A DNA stretch of 64,000 nucleotides from contig JAFTSB010000023.1 in NCBI GenBank assembly GCA_017461945.1, positions 1 to 64,000 of the forward strand, read 5' to 3'. Source of the DNA: Clostridia bacterium (lineage in GTDB: Bacteria > Bacillota > Clostridia > Oscillospirales > CAG-272). The translations under genes and the position numbers were made by a program. The notes beneath the pieces are model-generated. The model worked only from the letters and a program-made list of their open reading frames with translations. It made no database searches and had not been told where the DNA came from. Positions within the stretch are counted from its first letter, which is position 1. The number at the start of each line of letters is the position of its first letter. Shown here in pieces: positions 7,467 to 15,119 of the stretch.

Positions 7467-8819
7467 TTATAAAGGCTTGCAGACAATCGTAGAGGTGCTG
7501 CCGGGCAGCAGCTCCACATACCATTGCTCTCCCCCTTCGGTGAATTGGATCTGTGCCTTTTTGTCGTTGGGATTGATGACAAAATACACGATCGTTCCAT
7601 CGGAATTTTTCACCTTTGTCGCCTGCAAGGGTTGGCCGATATTGGGGTAGCCAAAGATGGTGCCGCCCTCCCCCGTGACGGTGACGGGATAGATCTCAGC
7701 ATTGGGATCCACATAGGGAGAAAAATGGCGCAGCGCCTTATACTGACCGCTGTAGGAGAGGTGATGGTCAGCGCTGTTCAGCGTTACCAGACCGCCGCAG
7801 AAAAAGGGGCCGATATTGGGGCCACCGGTCTCATCCAGCATCAAGTTCCAACCGGTAAAGGAGCCAAAGCCATGGTTGAGCGTTTTAGACATCATAATGC
7901 CCCATTTGCACCAGTCGTTATCATAGTGATCGTAAAGACGGGGACCACCCTCGGTAAAGTGCAGTCGCAGAGTGGGATAGGCCTGTTGCAGGGTGGCCGT
8001 TTCTTCAATAGCACCTGCATAATAATGGAACGCCACGCCGCCGGTGGCCTGCTCCAATCCTTCAAAATGATCCAGCGACCATTTGACGCGATCGGTGGCA
8101 GATTCGAAATTATGGTCAAACATCCAGATCTGCACATTAAGTCCGCGCTCGTCCAGCTTTTTGCGCAGGATCTTGATGAACTTGGCCTCGATATCAGGGG
8201 TCCAGATGCAGGCCGGCATTTTGCCGTGTTGATGGGTCTCGGGCTCGTTTTGTGGGGTCAGAGCCGCGATCTGAATGCCGTGAGCGCGGTAAGCCTCCAA
8301 AAAGCGCGTGTAGTACTCGGCATAGCACTCTACATACTCCTCTCGCATATAACCGCCACACAGCGTGCCGCCGCTTTTCATCCAGCCCGGGGGGCTCCAG
8401 GGTGAGGAAAACAGGAACAAATCGGGCTTGATCTTCAGGATCTCTTGAATCATCGGAATCACGTATTTTTCATCCCGTTCCACCGAAAAATGCTCCAAAG
8501 CCGTATCGCCATCCACATCATCGTAGGAATAAAGCTCTGCAGAATAATCGCTGGCACCCACCGACAGGCGGGCCACGGAAAGATCAAGCCCCTCCTTACC
8601 GTAAAGGTCCTGCAGCAGCGCGGTGCGCTGAGTGGACTCCATGATAGACAGGTTATAGCAGGAGCTACCCGTAATGGCAACACCAAAGCCCAAAAAATCC
8701 TTGGCTACGGGAGTGTTGGCCGGAATCAACTGCTTGGCGCGAAGCATCGGAGCAGCCTTGAACACGGGCTTTTCCACAAAATAGCCTGCATTACAGGTCA
8801 TATACTGTGTTATCTTCAT
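7467..8819 (-). CDS. Glycoside hydrolase family 30 (glucosylceramidase / beta-glucosidase type)
   Basis: This 450-residue enzyme has the GH30 layout: GFGVAITGSS near the N-terminus, SPWSPPGWMK in the barrel, acid/base Glu in TPQNEPET, nucleophile Glu in LHFTEGG, and a C-terminal beta domain (VYFVINPNDKKAQIQF). There is no signal peptide, so it probably acts in the cytoplasm on imported oligosaccharides or glycosides. The start is supported by TAGGAG upstream. It is transcribed divergently from the alpha-galactosidase-like gene, with a shared 230-base promoter region, which suggests joint control. Bond specificity (beta-1,6-glucan, glucosylceramide, xylan side chain) cannot be set from sequence alone. 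Confidence 0.88.
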   Translation of the reverse strand: MKITQYMTCNAGYFVEKPVFKAAPMLRAKQLIPANTPVAKDFLGFGVAITGSSCYNLSIMESTQRTALLQDLYGKEGLDLSVARLSVGASDYSAELYSYDDVDGDTALEHFSVERDEKYVIPMIQEILKIKPDLFLFSSPWSPPGWMKSGGTLCGGYMREEYVECYAEYYTRFLEAYRAHGIQIAALTPQNEPETHQHGKMPACIWTPDIEAKFIKILRKKLDERGLNVQIWMFDHNFESATDRVKWSLDHFEGLEQATGGVAFHYYAGAIEETATLQQAYPTLRLHFTEGGPRLYDHYDNDWCKWGIMMSKTLNHGFGSFTGWNLMLDETGGPNIGPFFCGGLVTLNSADHHLSYSGQYKALRHFSPYVDPNAEIYPVTVTGEGGTIFGYPNIGQPLQATKVKNSDGTIVYFVINPNDKKAQIQFTEGGEQWYVELLPGSTSTIVCKPL

Positions 8820-8851
8820 AGCGCGTTCTCCTAATGACGGATTTTTTATTT

Positions 8852-8880
8852 ATTATAACACGAGCGACGGCTGATGTAAA
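8852..8880 (-). promoter_or_regulatory. Promoter of the GH30 gene
   Basis: On the minus strand, TTTACA (8875-8880) and TATAAT (8852-8857) have a 17-base spacer. Confidence 0.75.
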
Positions 8881-8962
8881 GCATCATTCTCTTTTTGTAT
8901 GGATTATTCTCTAACAGATGGAAGACAGTGTAAAAATACAGCCACCCCTTGCTAAAAAATGA

Positions 8963-8992
8963 TTGACACGTTCCCTCCCCCCGTGCTATAAT
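8963..8992 (+). promoter_or_regulatory. Promoter of the GH36 gene
   Basis: TTGACA at 8963-8968 and TATAAT at 8987-8992 have an 18-base spacer and an extended -10 (TGC). The leader is about 50 bases. Confidence 0.8.
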
Positions 8993-9050
8993 AAAAGCAT
9001 AAAAACTTTGACCCGGAGCGTCCTTCACCTCACCCCAAAGGAGTACTATA

Positions 9051-11231
9051 ATGCAACATATTTTGCGCAAAAAGGATTTTGCCGACATACACGTAACCAA
9101 GGGTGCTGAGCCCGTCTTTTCCTATCGGTTTGGCACGGCTGTTTACGAGGAGATCATGGCCGGAAACCGCCTGCTGGCGGCAGGCTGGAACGGTGCCGGC
9201 TATACCCTGAATGTGCTGGAGGATATGCCTACGCGTTTAAAGCAGACCGACGCCAATAACGAGGATTTCCGTGACAGCCCCGCCTTTCATCTTGAGGTCA
9301 ACGGGATGACATTGGATTTTGACTGGCGCTATGTGGGCTTTGAAAAGTCCGGATCCGAGGGCCGCATCAAGGGCACCGTCACACTGGAAAGCACCCTGGT
9401 GCCTCTCACGGTTCTGGTGCATACGATATTGGACGGCACGGGCGTGATGGAGCGCCAATTGGAGCTGATCAACACGGGGGATACCCCCCTTTCGGTGGGT
9501 GGAATCTCGATTCTGTCGGGTGGTGTGGAGAACGGCACCACCGATTGGGATCCCTTCTTTGACCCACACGCAGCAGACAAGCTTTATTCCCTTGGCACAA
9601 TGGAAAGCGCCGAATGGGGCTGTGAGGGGCTGTTCCGATGGATTGATCTGCCATCGGCAGGATTGACCGTAACGGGAAAATGGGAAAGTGACCGCTATCG
9701 CCATCCCGCATTTTTCCTGAAAAATAATCTATACGGCTCTTTGTTTTTTGGTCAACTGGCAAGCACAGGCGGCTATGCCTTTAAATTTCACAAGGACACC
9801 GAACCGAATAAAAAGGGGTGCAATTCCCGTCTTTCATGGGATCTGGCGCTGGACGGTCCCAAGCCCATGCTGATCATCACCTCCGGCGAGCGTTTTATAA
9901 CCCCCTCTATGCACGTGGGAATGCTGATGGGCGGTCTAGATGACGCTGTAAACGAGATGAACCGCCATCTGCGGCGATCGGTCTTTACCCTGCCCGATGC
10001 CAGAGGAAAAAAGTGCTGGGTGGAAGCCGGTATGGGGCCGGAGCGCTTGATGGACGTGACCGCCTGCAAGCACTTTATCGACACGGCTGCCGCCGTTGGT
10101 GCAGAGGTCTTTATCATTGACGCCGGTTGGTATGCCCCCAAGGGGCTTGCCACCACGGAATGGAGCAAGCGTCAGGGAGACTGGCAGGTCTCGCCCCAGC
10201 TTTACCCCAACGGCATTGGCGAGGTGCGGGATTATGCCCACGAAAGAGGGCTTTTGTTTGGTATGTGGATGGAGCCCGAGGCGCTCGGTCCGCTTTCCCA
10301 AATTGCCCAAGCGCACCCGGATTGGCTGTCCACCGCCTTTTCCTCTCATAAAAAAGCCAAGCAGCTGGATCTGACTCATCCCGATGCCGCCGCATGGGCA
10401 GAGGCCGAAATTACCCGCGTAATTGAGGAAAACAAGCTGGATCTGTTCCGCTTAGATCATAACAATCGCGTCAACTATTGGTTCTCTCGCGCCGAACAGG
10501 ATGGCACGCCTTATTGCGGTATTTTACGACATTACGAGGTCCTTTACGCCATGTACGAGCGGTTGCGCCGGCGCTTTCCCGATGTGATCTTTGAAAACTG
10601 CGCCAGCGGCGGCTCGCGCACGGATGTAGGGATGATGCGCAATTTCACCCATACATGGGTGTCGGATTGGAACGCCGCTCCCCGCTCGATCGCGGTAACC
10701 AACGGCATGACGATGTGTCTGCCCCCTGAATATGTAGACAGACTGGTCAGCGGTATGTGTTGCCACACCAGAGGCTCGCTGGATCTGCAGGTGCGGCACA
10801 CCTTGTTCGGCCGCCCCTCTACCAACGATTACAACACCGTTGGCAGCGAAATGAATCCTGCCCAGATCGAATTTGTGCGTCATTCTTTTGATCTGTACAA
10901 ATCCTTTGTGCGCCCTATGGCCGGCAAGGATCTGATGTTCCATCACACCCCCGAGGTCAATGGCACGCATCCCGAAGGGGTCTGCGTGCTGGAGCGCGCG
11001 GCCGAGGATGCCAGCCGTTCGATGATTGGTGTGTTCTCCCTTTGCATGAGCGGTGCGCGCACCGAAATGGTATTTCCCCGAGGCATTGATGCCGGCGCCA
11101 CCTATCGCATCACCTTTGACAACAGCGGCAGCACCGCCACCGTAGATGGCTATACACTACAGCAGCAAGGCATTCGCATTGCCCTTGACGGCGCTTTGCA
11201 AAGCGAGCTGATCCTGTTGGAAAAGATTTGA
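9051..11231 (+). CDS. Alpha-galactosidase, glycoside hydrolase family 36
   Basis: This 726-residue enzyme has the full GH36 arrangement: a large N-terminal beta-supersandwich, then the barrel starting at FIIDAGWYAPKG. It has GMWMEPEAL, the nucleophile Asp in LFRLDHNN, ENCASGGSRTD, and the acid/base region WVSDWN. The usual nucleophile motif KWDMN is replaced here by RLDHN, so specificity may differ from raffinose-type alpha-galactosidases. There is no signal peptide, so it is predicted to be cytoplasmic. AAAGGAG lies nine bases before the ATG. It is monocistronic and divergent from GH30. Confidence 0.9.
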   Translation: MQHILRKKDFADIHVTKGAEPVFSYRFGTAVYEEIMAGNRLLAAGWNGAGYTLNVLEDMPTRLKQTDANNEDFRDSPAFHLEVNGMTLDFDWRYVGFEKSGSEGRIKGTVTLESTLVPLTVLVHTILDGTGVMERQLELINTGDTPLSVGGISILSGGVENGTTDWDPFFDPHAADKLYSLGTMESAEWGCEGLFRWIDLPSAGLTVTGKWESDRYRHPAFFLKNNLYGSLFFGQLASTGGYAFKFHKDTEPNKKGCNSRLSWDLALDGPKPMLIITSGERFITPSMHVGMLMGGLDDAVNEMNRHLRRSVFTLPDARGKKCWVEAGMGPERLMDVTACKHFIDTAAAVGAEVFIIDAGWYAPKGLATTEWSKRQGDWQVSPQLYPNGIGEVRDYAHERGLLFGMWMEPEALGPLSQIAQAHPDWLSTAFSSHKKAKQLDLTHPDAAAWAEAEITRVIEENKLDLFRLDHNNRVNYWFSRAEQDGTPYCGILRHYEVLYAMYERLRRRFPDVIFENCASGGSRTDVGMMRNFTHTWVSDWNAAPRSIAVTNGMTMCLPPEYVDRLVSGMCCHTRGSLDLQVRHTLFGRPSTNDYNTVGSEMNPAQIEFVRHSFDLYKSFVRPMAGKDLMFHHTPEVNGTHPEGVCVLERAAEDASRSMIGVFSLCMSGARTEMVFPRGIDAGATYRITFDNSGSTATVDGYTLQQQGIRIALDGALQSELILLEKI

Positions 11232-11276
11232 GACGAGAGGTAAAAAGTTAGCCGCCCCTAAGTTTTGTCAAATCTA

Positions 11277-11305
11277 TTGACAATGGGAACGGACTGTGCT
11301 AAAAT
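11277..11305 (+). promoter_or_regulatory. Promoter of the Mn2+ riboswitch-mntP unit
   Basis: TTGACA at 11277-11282 and TAAAAT at 11300-11305 are 17 bases apart, placing the transcript start just before the riboswitch. Confidence 0.8.
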
Positions 11306-11317
11306 AGGCACGTTCCT

Positions 11318-11450
11318 TTGAGGGAGTAGTAAGCGCGTTGCCCCCGGGCAAAAGGCGTGGCAAGTCAACATACTGGGTGGGATGCCACTCTGGCTTGCAT
11401 TAAATTACGAGACTCATGTGTGGCCACAACGCCGCACATGGGTCTCTTTG
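11318..11450 (+). promoter_or_regulatory. yybP-ykoY manganese riboswitch with terminator expression platform
   Basis: The leader contains the hallmarks of this class: GAGGGAGTAGT at 11320, then GTCAACATACTGGGTGGGA around 11364-11382, and the closing GAGAC at 11409. The 3' part forms a long hairpin (GAGACTCATGTG from 11409, with CACATGGGTCTC ending at 11446) followed by TTTGTTT, which is an intrinsic terminator. In this family Mn2+ binding to the aptamer favours read-through. The gene that follows is a manganese exporter, which fits the known regulon. Function follows from the family; the pairing was seen by eye. Confidence 0.9.
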
Positions 11451-11469
11451 TTTATGTAAAGGAGAAAAA

Positions 11470-12090
11470 ATGTTAGAATTGATCATTACGGCCATCGGCC
11501 TTGGCTTTGGCCTTGCTATGGATGCCTTTTCAGTTTCTCTCACCAACGGTTTGGCAGAGCCCTGCGGCACCAAGCGGCGCGCCGGTACCATTGCCGCCGT
11601 ATTCGCACTATTTCAGATGGCCATGCCCCTGATTGGCTGGCTGCTGGTTTCTACCGTAGCGCAGATCTTTGGGCAGCTCCAGCGCTTTATCCCCTTTATT
11701 GCCTTTGGCCTTTTGCTGTTTATCGGCGGCAAAATGCTGGTAGAGGGCATTGGGGAGCTTTGCGAAAAGAAAAAGGCAGAGGCCGAGGGCAAGGAAAGCC
11801 CTGTGGTGTGTGCCATGGTACGTACCACCTTTTGGGGCTTAATAATACAAGGTGTTGCCACCTCGATCGATGCCCTTTCCTGCGGATTTGAATTTGCCGA
11901 TTATCTGTGGTGGGAAGCACTGTTGGCAGCAGGCATTATCGGTGTATTGACCCTTGGCATTTGCTTTGCCGGCGTGCTTTTGGGCAGAAAATTCGGCACA
12001 CGTCTTGCAGAAAAAGCGACCATATTGGGTGGTTGCATTCTAATTATCATTGGATTGAAGATTCTGATCATGGACGGAATATTGGGATGA
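11470..12090 (+). CDS. mntP: Manganese efflux pump MntP
   Basis: This 206-residue membrane protein has six hydrophobic helices arranged as two related halves, with the conserved acidic motif AMDAFSVSLTNG in the first and TSIDALSCGFEF in the second. These Asp residues are the Mn2+ path in MntP (DUF204). The start is the ATG behind AAAGGAG; upstream frame extension would read through the riboswitch. It exports excess Mn2+. Expression is controlled by the riboswitch directly upstream, and a strong hairpin follows the stop codon. Confidence 0.95.
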   Translation: MLELIITAIGLGFGLAMDAFSVSLTNGLAEPCGTKRRAGTIAAVFALFQMAMPLIGWLLVSTVAQIFGQLQRFIPFIAFGLLLFIGGKMLVEGIGELCEKKKAEAEGKESPVVCAMVRTTFWGLIIQGVATSIDALSCGFEFADYLWWEALLAAGIIGVLTLGICFAGVLLGRKFGTRLAEKATILGGCILIIIGLKILIMDGILG

Positions 12091-12124
12091 AAAAATCGAG
12101 CGTGCAATGCACGCTCGATTTTTT
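12091..12124. terminator. Bidirectional terminator after mntP
   Basis: AAAAATCGAGCGTGC (from 12091) pairs with GCACGCTCGATTTTTT around the loop AAT (12106-12108). The A- and T-runs on either side allow use in both directions, so it also serves the leftward gene ending at 12123. Confidence 0.9.
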
Positions 12125-12347
12125 AATGCAGTTGACGATCCTCAAAAACCGTTACGCTGTTGATGGTATCCACGCGCTCCAAGCGTGAAATGCGGTTTCC
12201 GCGCTCATCCACATAAGCAATGCGGATCCACTCCTCATCGGCAGCCATGACACGGCAGGTAATTTCGGGATTGCCGGTGAGATATTCCTCCTCGTCATTT
12301 TTGATGCTGCAACGCATACCCACGATATCGGTCAACATTCTGGACAT
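12123..12347 (-). CDS. Small conserved-looking protein, function unknown
   Basis: This 74-residue protein starts after a purine-rich ribosome binding site (AAGGGGGAAGGA). It is charged, predicted mostly beta (MRCSIKNDEEEYLTGNPEIT, EWIRIAYVDERGNRI), and has no membrane segment. The strand pattern recalls small SH3/Sm-like barrels, but this is a guess. It ends the leftward gene block of yabP-yabQ-divIC after a 100-base gap and is followed by the shared terminator. Confidence 0.65.
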   Translation of the reverse strand: MSRMLTDIVGMRCSIKNDEEEYLTGNPEITCRVMAADEEWIRIAYVDERGNRISRLERVDTINSVTVFEDRQLH

Positions 12348-12449
12348 GGTTCCTTCCCCCTTACTTGAAATCGGCGATCTGCCATTTCCAGTTTTTGCGC
12401 TTTGAGGGGGATTTATACATCCATCGCGCCATTTATCAAATCCGGCAGG

Positions 12450-12638
12450 TTATTCCTCTCCACCGGGCGTCAGAGCATCCTTTTCCTGCTGGAGCTCCTC
12501 CTCACGTTGACGGAGCTGATTCCACTCCATCAGCCGGTTGACACCGATGACGAGTGCCACCACAAATATGATCAGGATCAGAATGCGGATCACCCATTGG
12601 GCGGGTGTCGTCCTGCCGTCTGTTTTTCTTTTTGACAT
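12450..12638 (-). CDS. divIC: DivIC/FtsB-like septum formation initiator, unusually short
   Basis: The 62 residues comprise a basic start (MSKRKTDGR), one membrane helix (VIRILILIIFVVALVIGV) and a short coiled coil (LRQREEELQQEKDAL), then stop. This is the DivIC/FtsB plan, and the gene sits just after yabQ as in many firmicutes. Typical family members run 95-125 residues, with a C-terminal extracytoplasmic segment ending near PGE; here that segment is missing. An AAGGAAG site precedes this ATG; an upstream in-frame ATG at 12665 would add nine residues. The start lies deep inside yabQ (137-base overlap). The truncation may be natural or a sign of gene decay. Confidence 0.6.
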   Translation of the reverse strand: MSKRKTDGRTTPAQWVIRILILIIFVVALVIGVNRLMEWNQLRQREEELQQEKDALTPGGEE

Positions 12639-13281
12639 GGCTTTTTCTTCCTTTCTCTTTGACATCCAACGGGGCATCGCCCGAAAGACCCAAGGTGGCC
12701 AAAGCAAGCTCTCGAGCACACAGCTTGGCTGAAATGCGACGCCTACGGTGCCCCATAATGCGGCCAAAAAGCGCCAAAAACGGTACAACGGTCACAAGTT
12801 TCAGCAACCGCAGTAGCCCTTTGGCCCCCCCTGCCAGCAGGGCGCGGATATAGCAAAACGCGGCGGCAAGGCCAAAGGCAAGAAGGTCTGCAGGGCGCTC
12901 GATCAAGCGTGCCCCAAACCGCCGCAGCACCGCAAAGCCCAGCAGCGCAATGCAAAACACCGAAAGTCGCAGCTCGCCGCTGTTATAGGCGTATAGGATC
13001 AGCATGCAGCAAAGGGCAAAGGAGATGCAAAACAGCACATCTCCAACCCCCACCAAAAGCGCGCATAGCCCCCGTTTCCCTGCTCCTTTTTTATCAAAAG
13101 GCACCGGCCTTTTCAAGAGAGGCAATGGCCTTGCATAGCGAGAACGCATTCGCTCATGGGGGCAGTAGAGCCCCAGCAAAATACGAACGACGCGGCGCAA
13201 CTCAAACACAAGACCAAAGCACGCCCCACAAAAGAGGGCGGCCATCAGCATCGCCAGCTGCCGGGAGGGATCGATCTCCAT
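12502..13281 (-). CDS. yabQ: Spore cortex biosynthesis protein YabQ, with an out-of-frame tail
   Basis: This 259-residue membrane protein matches YabQ: an N-terminal segment with LAMLMAALFCGACFGLVFEL, then basic loops and further helices (LCALLVGVGDVLFCISFALC). YabQ is needed for cortex formation in B. subtilis. The ATG overlaps the yabP stop as TGATG, showing translational coupling. The last 45 or so residues (DDTRPMGDPHSDPDH and on) are hydrophilic and are read from the DNA that encodes divIC in another frame. This suggests loss of an earlier stop or a small frameshift near 12640. Confidence 0.8.
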   Translation of the reverse strand: MEIDPSRQLAMLMAALFCGACFGLVFELRRVVRILLGLYCPHERMRSRYARPLPLLKRPVPFDKKGAGKRGLCALLVGVGDVLFCISFALCCMLILYAYNSGELRLSVFCIALLGFAVLRRFGARLIERPADLLAFGLAAAFCYIRALLAGGAKGLLRLLKLVTVVPFLALFGRIMGHRRRRISAKLCARELALATLGLSGDAPLDVKEKGRKSHVKKKNRRQDDTRPMGDPHSDPDHICGGTRHRCQPADGVESAPST

Positions 13282-13562
13282 CAGCGAGAAAACCGGCCGC
13301 GCAGGCCGCGGCGCGAAGGAGTGTTTTCGCTGTAATAGCAACCGGTCACGTGGCCTGTGACCTCCACAACGCCGCGCCCGATATCCAGCGTACCCACGTG
13401 CAGCCCCTCGCCCTCCAGAGTCAGGGCTCCGCAATCGGTGGTCAGCTCCACCTCCTGCTCGTCAAAGCTTTGTACCTCGGTCACACCGGTAACGGTCATG
13501 CGTGCCCGGTGCTCTATGGCCAACGTATGCTTTTTTTCTTGTTCCATTCCCTTTTCTGCCAT
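13281..13562 (-). CDS. yabP: Sporulation protein YabP
   Basis: The 93 residues contain the YabP core: LAIEHRARMTVTGVTEVQSF, then DEQEVELTTDCGALTLEGE and the GLHVGTLDIGRGVVEVTG strand set. YabP acts in the mother cell during cortex formation. GGAGG lies six bases before the ATG. It is one gene upstream of yabQ and 44 bases downstream of rqcP. A sigma-E-like promoter lies in the rqcP end region, so it can be transcribed separately in sporulation. Confidence 0.88.
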   Translation of the reverse strand: MAEKGMEQEKKHTLAIEHRARMTVTGVTEVQSFDEQEVELTTDCGALTLEGEGLHVGTLDIGRGVVEVTGHVTGCYYSENTPSRRGLRGRFSR

Positions 13563-13588
13563 AGCATACCTCCACCCTTTTTTGATAG

Positions 13589-13617
13589 AGTATATGCGGC
13601 AGATCCTTATTCTATGA
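13589..13617 (-). promoter_or_regulatory. Possible sigma-E promoter of yabP-yabQ
   Basis: On the minus strand TCATAGA (13611-13617) and CATATACT (13589-13596) are 14 bases apart. This is close to the sigma-E pattern (-35 about KMATATT, N14-15, -10 CATACAnT). It sits at the right distance from yabP, and yabPQ is sigma-E dependent in B. subtilis. Confidence 0.5.
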
Positions 13618-13849
13618 CCTCGTAAAGCTCGGCCGCATCGGCCTTGCCCACGATCTCCTTGACCGACAGCACCTTGACCTTTAAGGTGCGATTGCCAAAT
13701 CCCACCTCGATGACATCATTGACCTTTACGTCATATGAGGCCTTGGCAGGTCTGCCGTTGACGGTAACGTGTGCGGCATCGCAGGCATCGTTGGCCACGG
13801 TGCGGCGCTTGATAATGCGGGAAACCTTTAAATATTTATCCAGTCTCAT
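13607..13849 (-). CDS. rqcP: S4-domain RNA-binding protein RqcP (YabO/Hsp15-like)
   Basis: The 80 residues are a single S4 fold: [17 protein letters not shown], the helix-turn [14 protein letters not shown], then [14 protein letters not shown]. RqcP works with RqcH in C-terminal alanine tailing on stalled 50S subunits. GAGGAT precedes the ATG. A terminator hairpin lies between hup and this gene, so hup is made in excess over rqcP, with the latter reached by read-through or its own promoter. Confidence 0.9.
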   Translation of the reverse strand: MRLDKYLKVSRIIKRRTVANDACDAAHVTVNGRPAKASYDVKVNDVIEVGFGNRTLKVKVLSVKEIVGKADAAELYEVIE

Positions 13850-13859
13850 ATATCCTCAC

Positions 13860-13893
13860 AAAAAAAGTGCGGCGAAGGTAAAACCTTCGCCGC
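13860..13893 (-). terminator. Intrinsic terminator after hup
   Basis: On the minus strand GCGGCGAAGG pairs with CCTTCGCCGC (13869-13878 with 13884-13893) around a short loop, followed by ACTTTTTTT. Confidence 0.85.
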
Positions 13894-13902
13894 GAAAATC
13901 AA

Positions 13903-14175
13903 TTACTGAATTGCGTCCTTCAGAGTTTTGCCTGCGGCAAAGGTGGGAACCTTGCAAGCGGCGATCTCGATCTCCTCGCCGGTGGCGGGATTCTTACCGG
14001 TTCTGGCAGCTCTTTCCTTTACGGCAAAGGTACCAAAGCCAACAAGAGAGATCTTTTCGCCCTCTTTCAAAGCCTCCTTGATAGCCTCAAAGGTAGCGGT
14101 AACGACCAGGTCAACATCCTTTTTGGACATTTCGGTCTTTTGAGTAATAGCATAAACCAATTCTGCCTTGTTCAT
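13903..14175 (-). CDS. hup: HU-family DNA-binding protein
   Basis: The 90 residues show the HU fold: MNKAELVYAITQKTEMSKKD, GEKISLVGFGTFAVKERAAR and RTGKNPATGEEIEI with the intercalating Pro, ending in VPTFAAGKTLKDAI. It compacts DNA as a dimer. It has its own promoter and a strong terminator, consistent with high expression. It is inserted between mazG and rqcP, as is common in Clostridia. Confidence 0.96.
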   Translation of the reverse strand: MNKAELVYAITQKTEMSKKDVDLVVTATFEAIKEALKEGEKISLVGFGTFAVKERAARTGKNPATGEEIEIAACKVPTFAAGKTLKDAIQ

Positions 14176-14235
14176 ATGAAGTTCGTCCTTTCGTTTTTGA
14201 CATTCATAAGAGACGGAATCTCCGTCACTATGAGT

Positions 14236-14264
14236 ATTTTACCACAAACGTCAGGAAAAAGCAA
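14236..14264 (-). promoter_or_regulatory. Promoter of hup
   Basis: On the minus strand TTGCTT (14259-14264) and TAAAAT (14236-14241) are 17 bases apart. The leader includes a small hairpin, GACGGA-GAT-TCCGTC. Confidence 0.65.
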
Positions 14265-14291
14265 GGGGAAAAATGGAAATTTTGCATAAAA

Positions 14292-15110
14292 TCAACCGTT
14301 TTTGGCCATTTTTTTCACATTCTCCCACAAAATGTCTTTTTCGCTGTCAGACATCGTGGCAAGATCCTTTTTCTGAGCCAGAGCAGCCGTTTCTATGGCA
14401 AAAAAACGGTCGATGAACTTATCGGTGGCACGGGTAAGTGCCAGCTCGGGGTCAACACCGGTTTTGCGTGCAAGGCTGGCAACGGTCAGCAGCAGATCGC
14501 CGATCTCCTCGGCCAGGTTCTCGGCATCTCCGGCGTTGACAGCAGCGCGGACCTCCTCCAGCTCCTCTCCCACCTTATCCATGACGGACTGTGCATCGGG
14601 GAAATCCATCATTTTTGCCTTTTTGCCCACCTTGGCGGCGCGCATCAGCGCAGGATATTGGCGCGGAATGGCGCGGAGCTTATCGGTAACGGTTTCGCGC
14701 TGCTTTTCCTCGCTTTTGATGACCTCCCAATTGGCCAGTACCTCGCCCGAAGTTTCGGCCACCACGTCGCCGAACACGTGGGGATGGCGGTGGATCATTT
14801 TTTTGCAAATATCGTTGGCGACATCGTCAAAGGTAAAGCGGCCGCTTTCCTCCTCCATACGAGCGTGCATCGCCACCTGCAGCAGTACGTCGCCCAGCTC
14901 TTCACGCAGCAGATCAGAGTCGGCGTTATCAATGGCCTCGATGACCTCATAAGTCTCCTCGATCAGATCGTTTCGGATGCTTTTGTGGGTCTGCTCCATA
15001 TCCCAAGGGCAACCACCGGGCAATCGCAACAGCTCCACAACGGTGATCAGATCCTGCACACCGTATTCCTTTTTTTGCAGCAGCCGCTGCATTTTTTCAT
15101 CTCTTGTCAT
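14292..15110 (-). CDS. mazG: Nucleoside triphosphate pyrophosphohydrolase MazG
   Basis: The 272 residues contain two MazG modules. The first has GGCPWDMEQTHKSI, then LIEETYEVIEAI and EELGDVLLQV, the EExxE/ExxD Mg2+ sites. The second has LEEVRAAVNAG and LAEEIGDLLLTVASLAR. It hydrolyses non-canonical or excess NTPs to NMP and PPi. The B. subtilis homologue YabN has an extra methylase domain, which is missing here. It lies nine bases after the spoVB frame and upstream of hup. Confidence 0.93.
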   Translation of the reverse strand: MTRDEKMQRLLQKKEYGVQDLITVVELLRLPGGCPWDMEQTHKSIRNDLIEETYEVIEAIDNADSDLLREELGDVLLQVAMHARMEEESGRFTFDDVANDICKKMIHRHPHVFGDVVAETSGEVLANWEVIKSEEKQRETVTDKLRAIPRQYPALMRAAKVGKKAKMMDFPDAQSVMDKVGEELEEVRAAVNAGDAENLAEEIGDLLLTVASLARKTGVDPELALTRATDKFIDRFFAIETAALAQKKDLATMSDSEKDILWENVKKMAKNG

Positions 15111-15119
15111 TTTAACACC

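Noticed and set aside
12361..12440. Lost 3' end of divIC in another frame
   Set aside because: A 23-codon frame (MARWMYKSPSKRKNWKWQIA and on) exists on the minus strand, but it has no ribosome binding site and does not resemble a DivIC tail.
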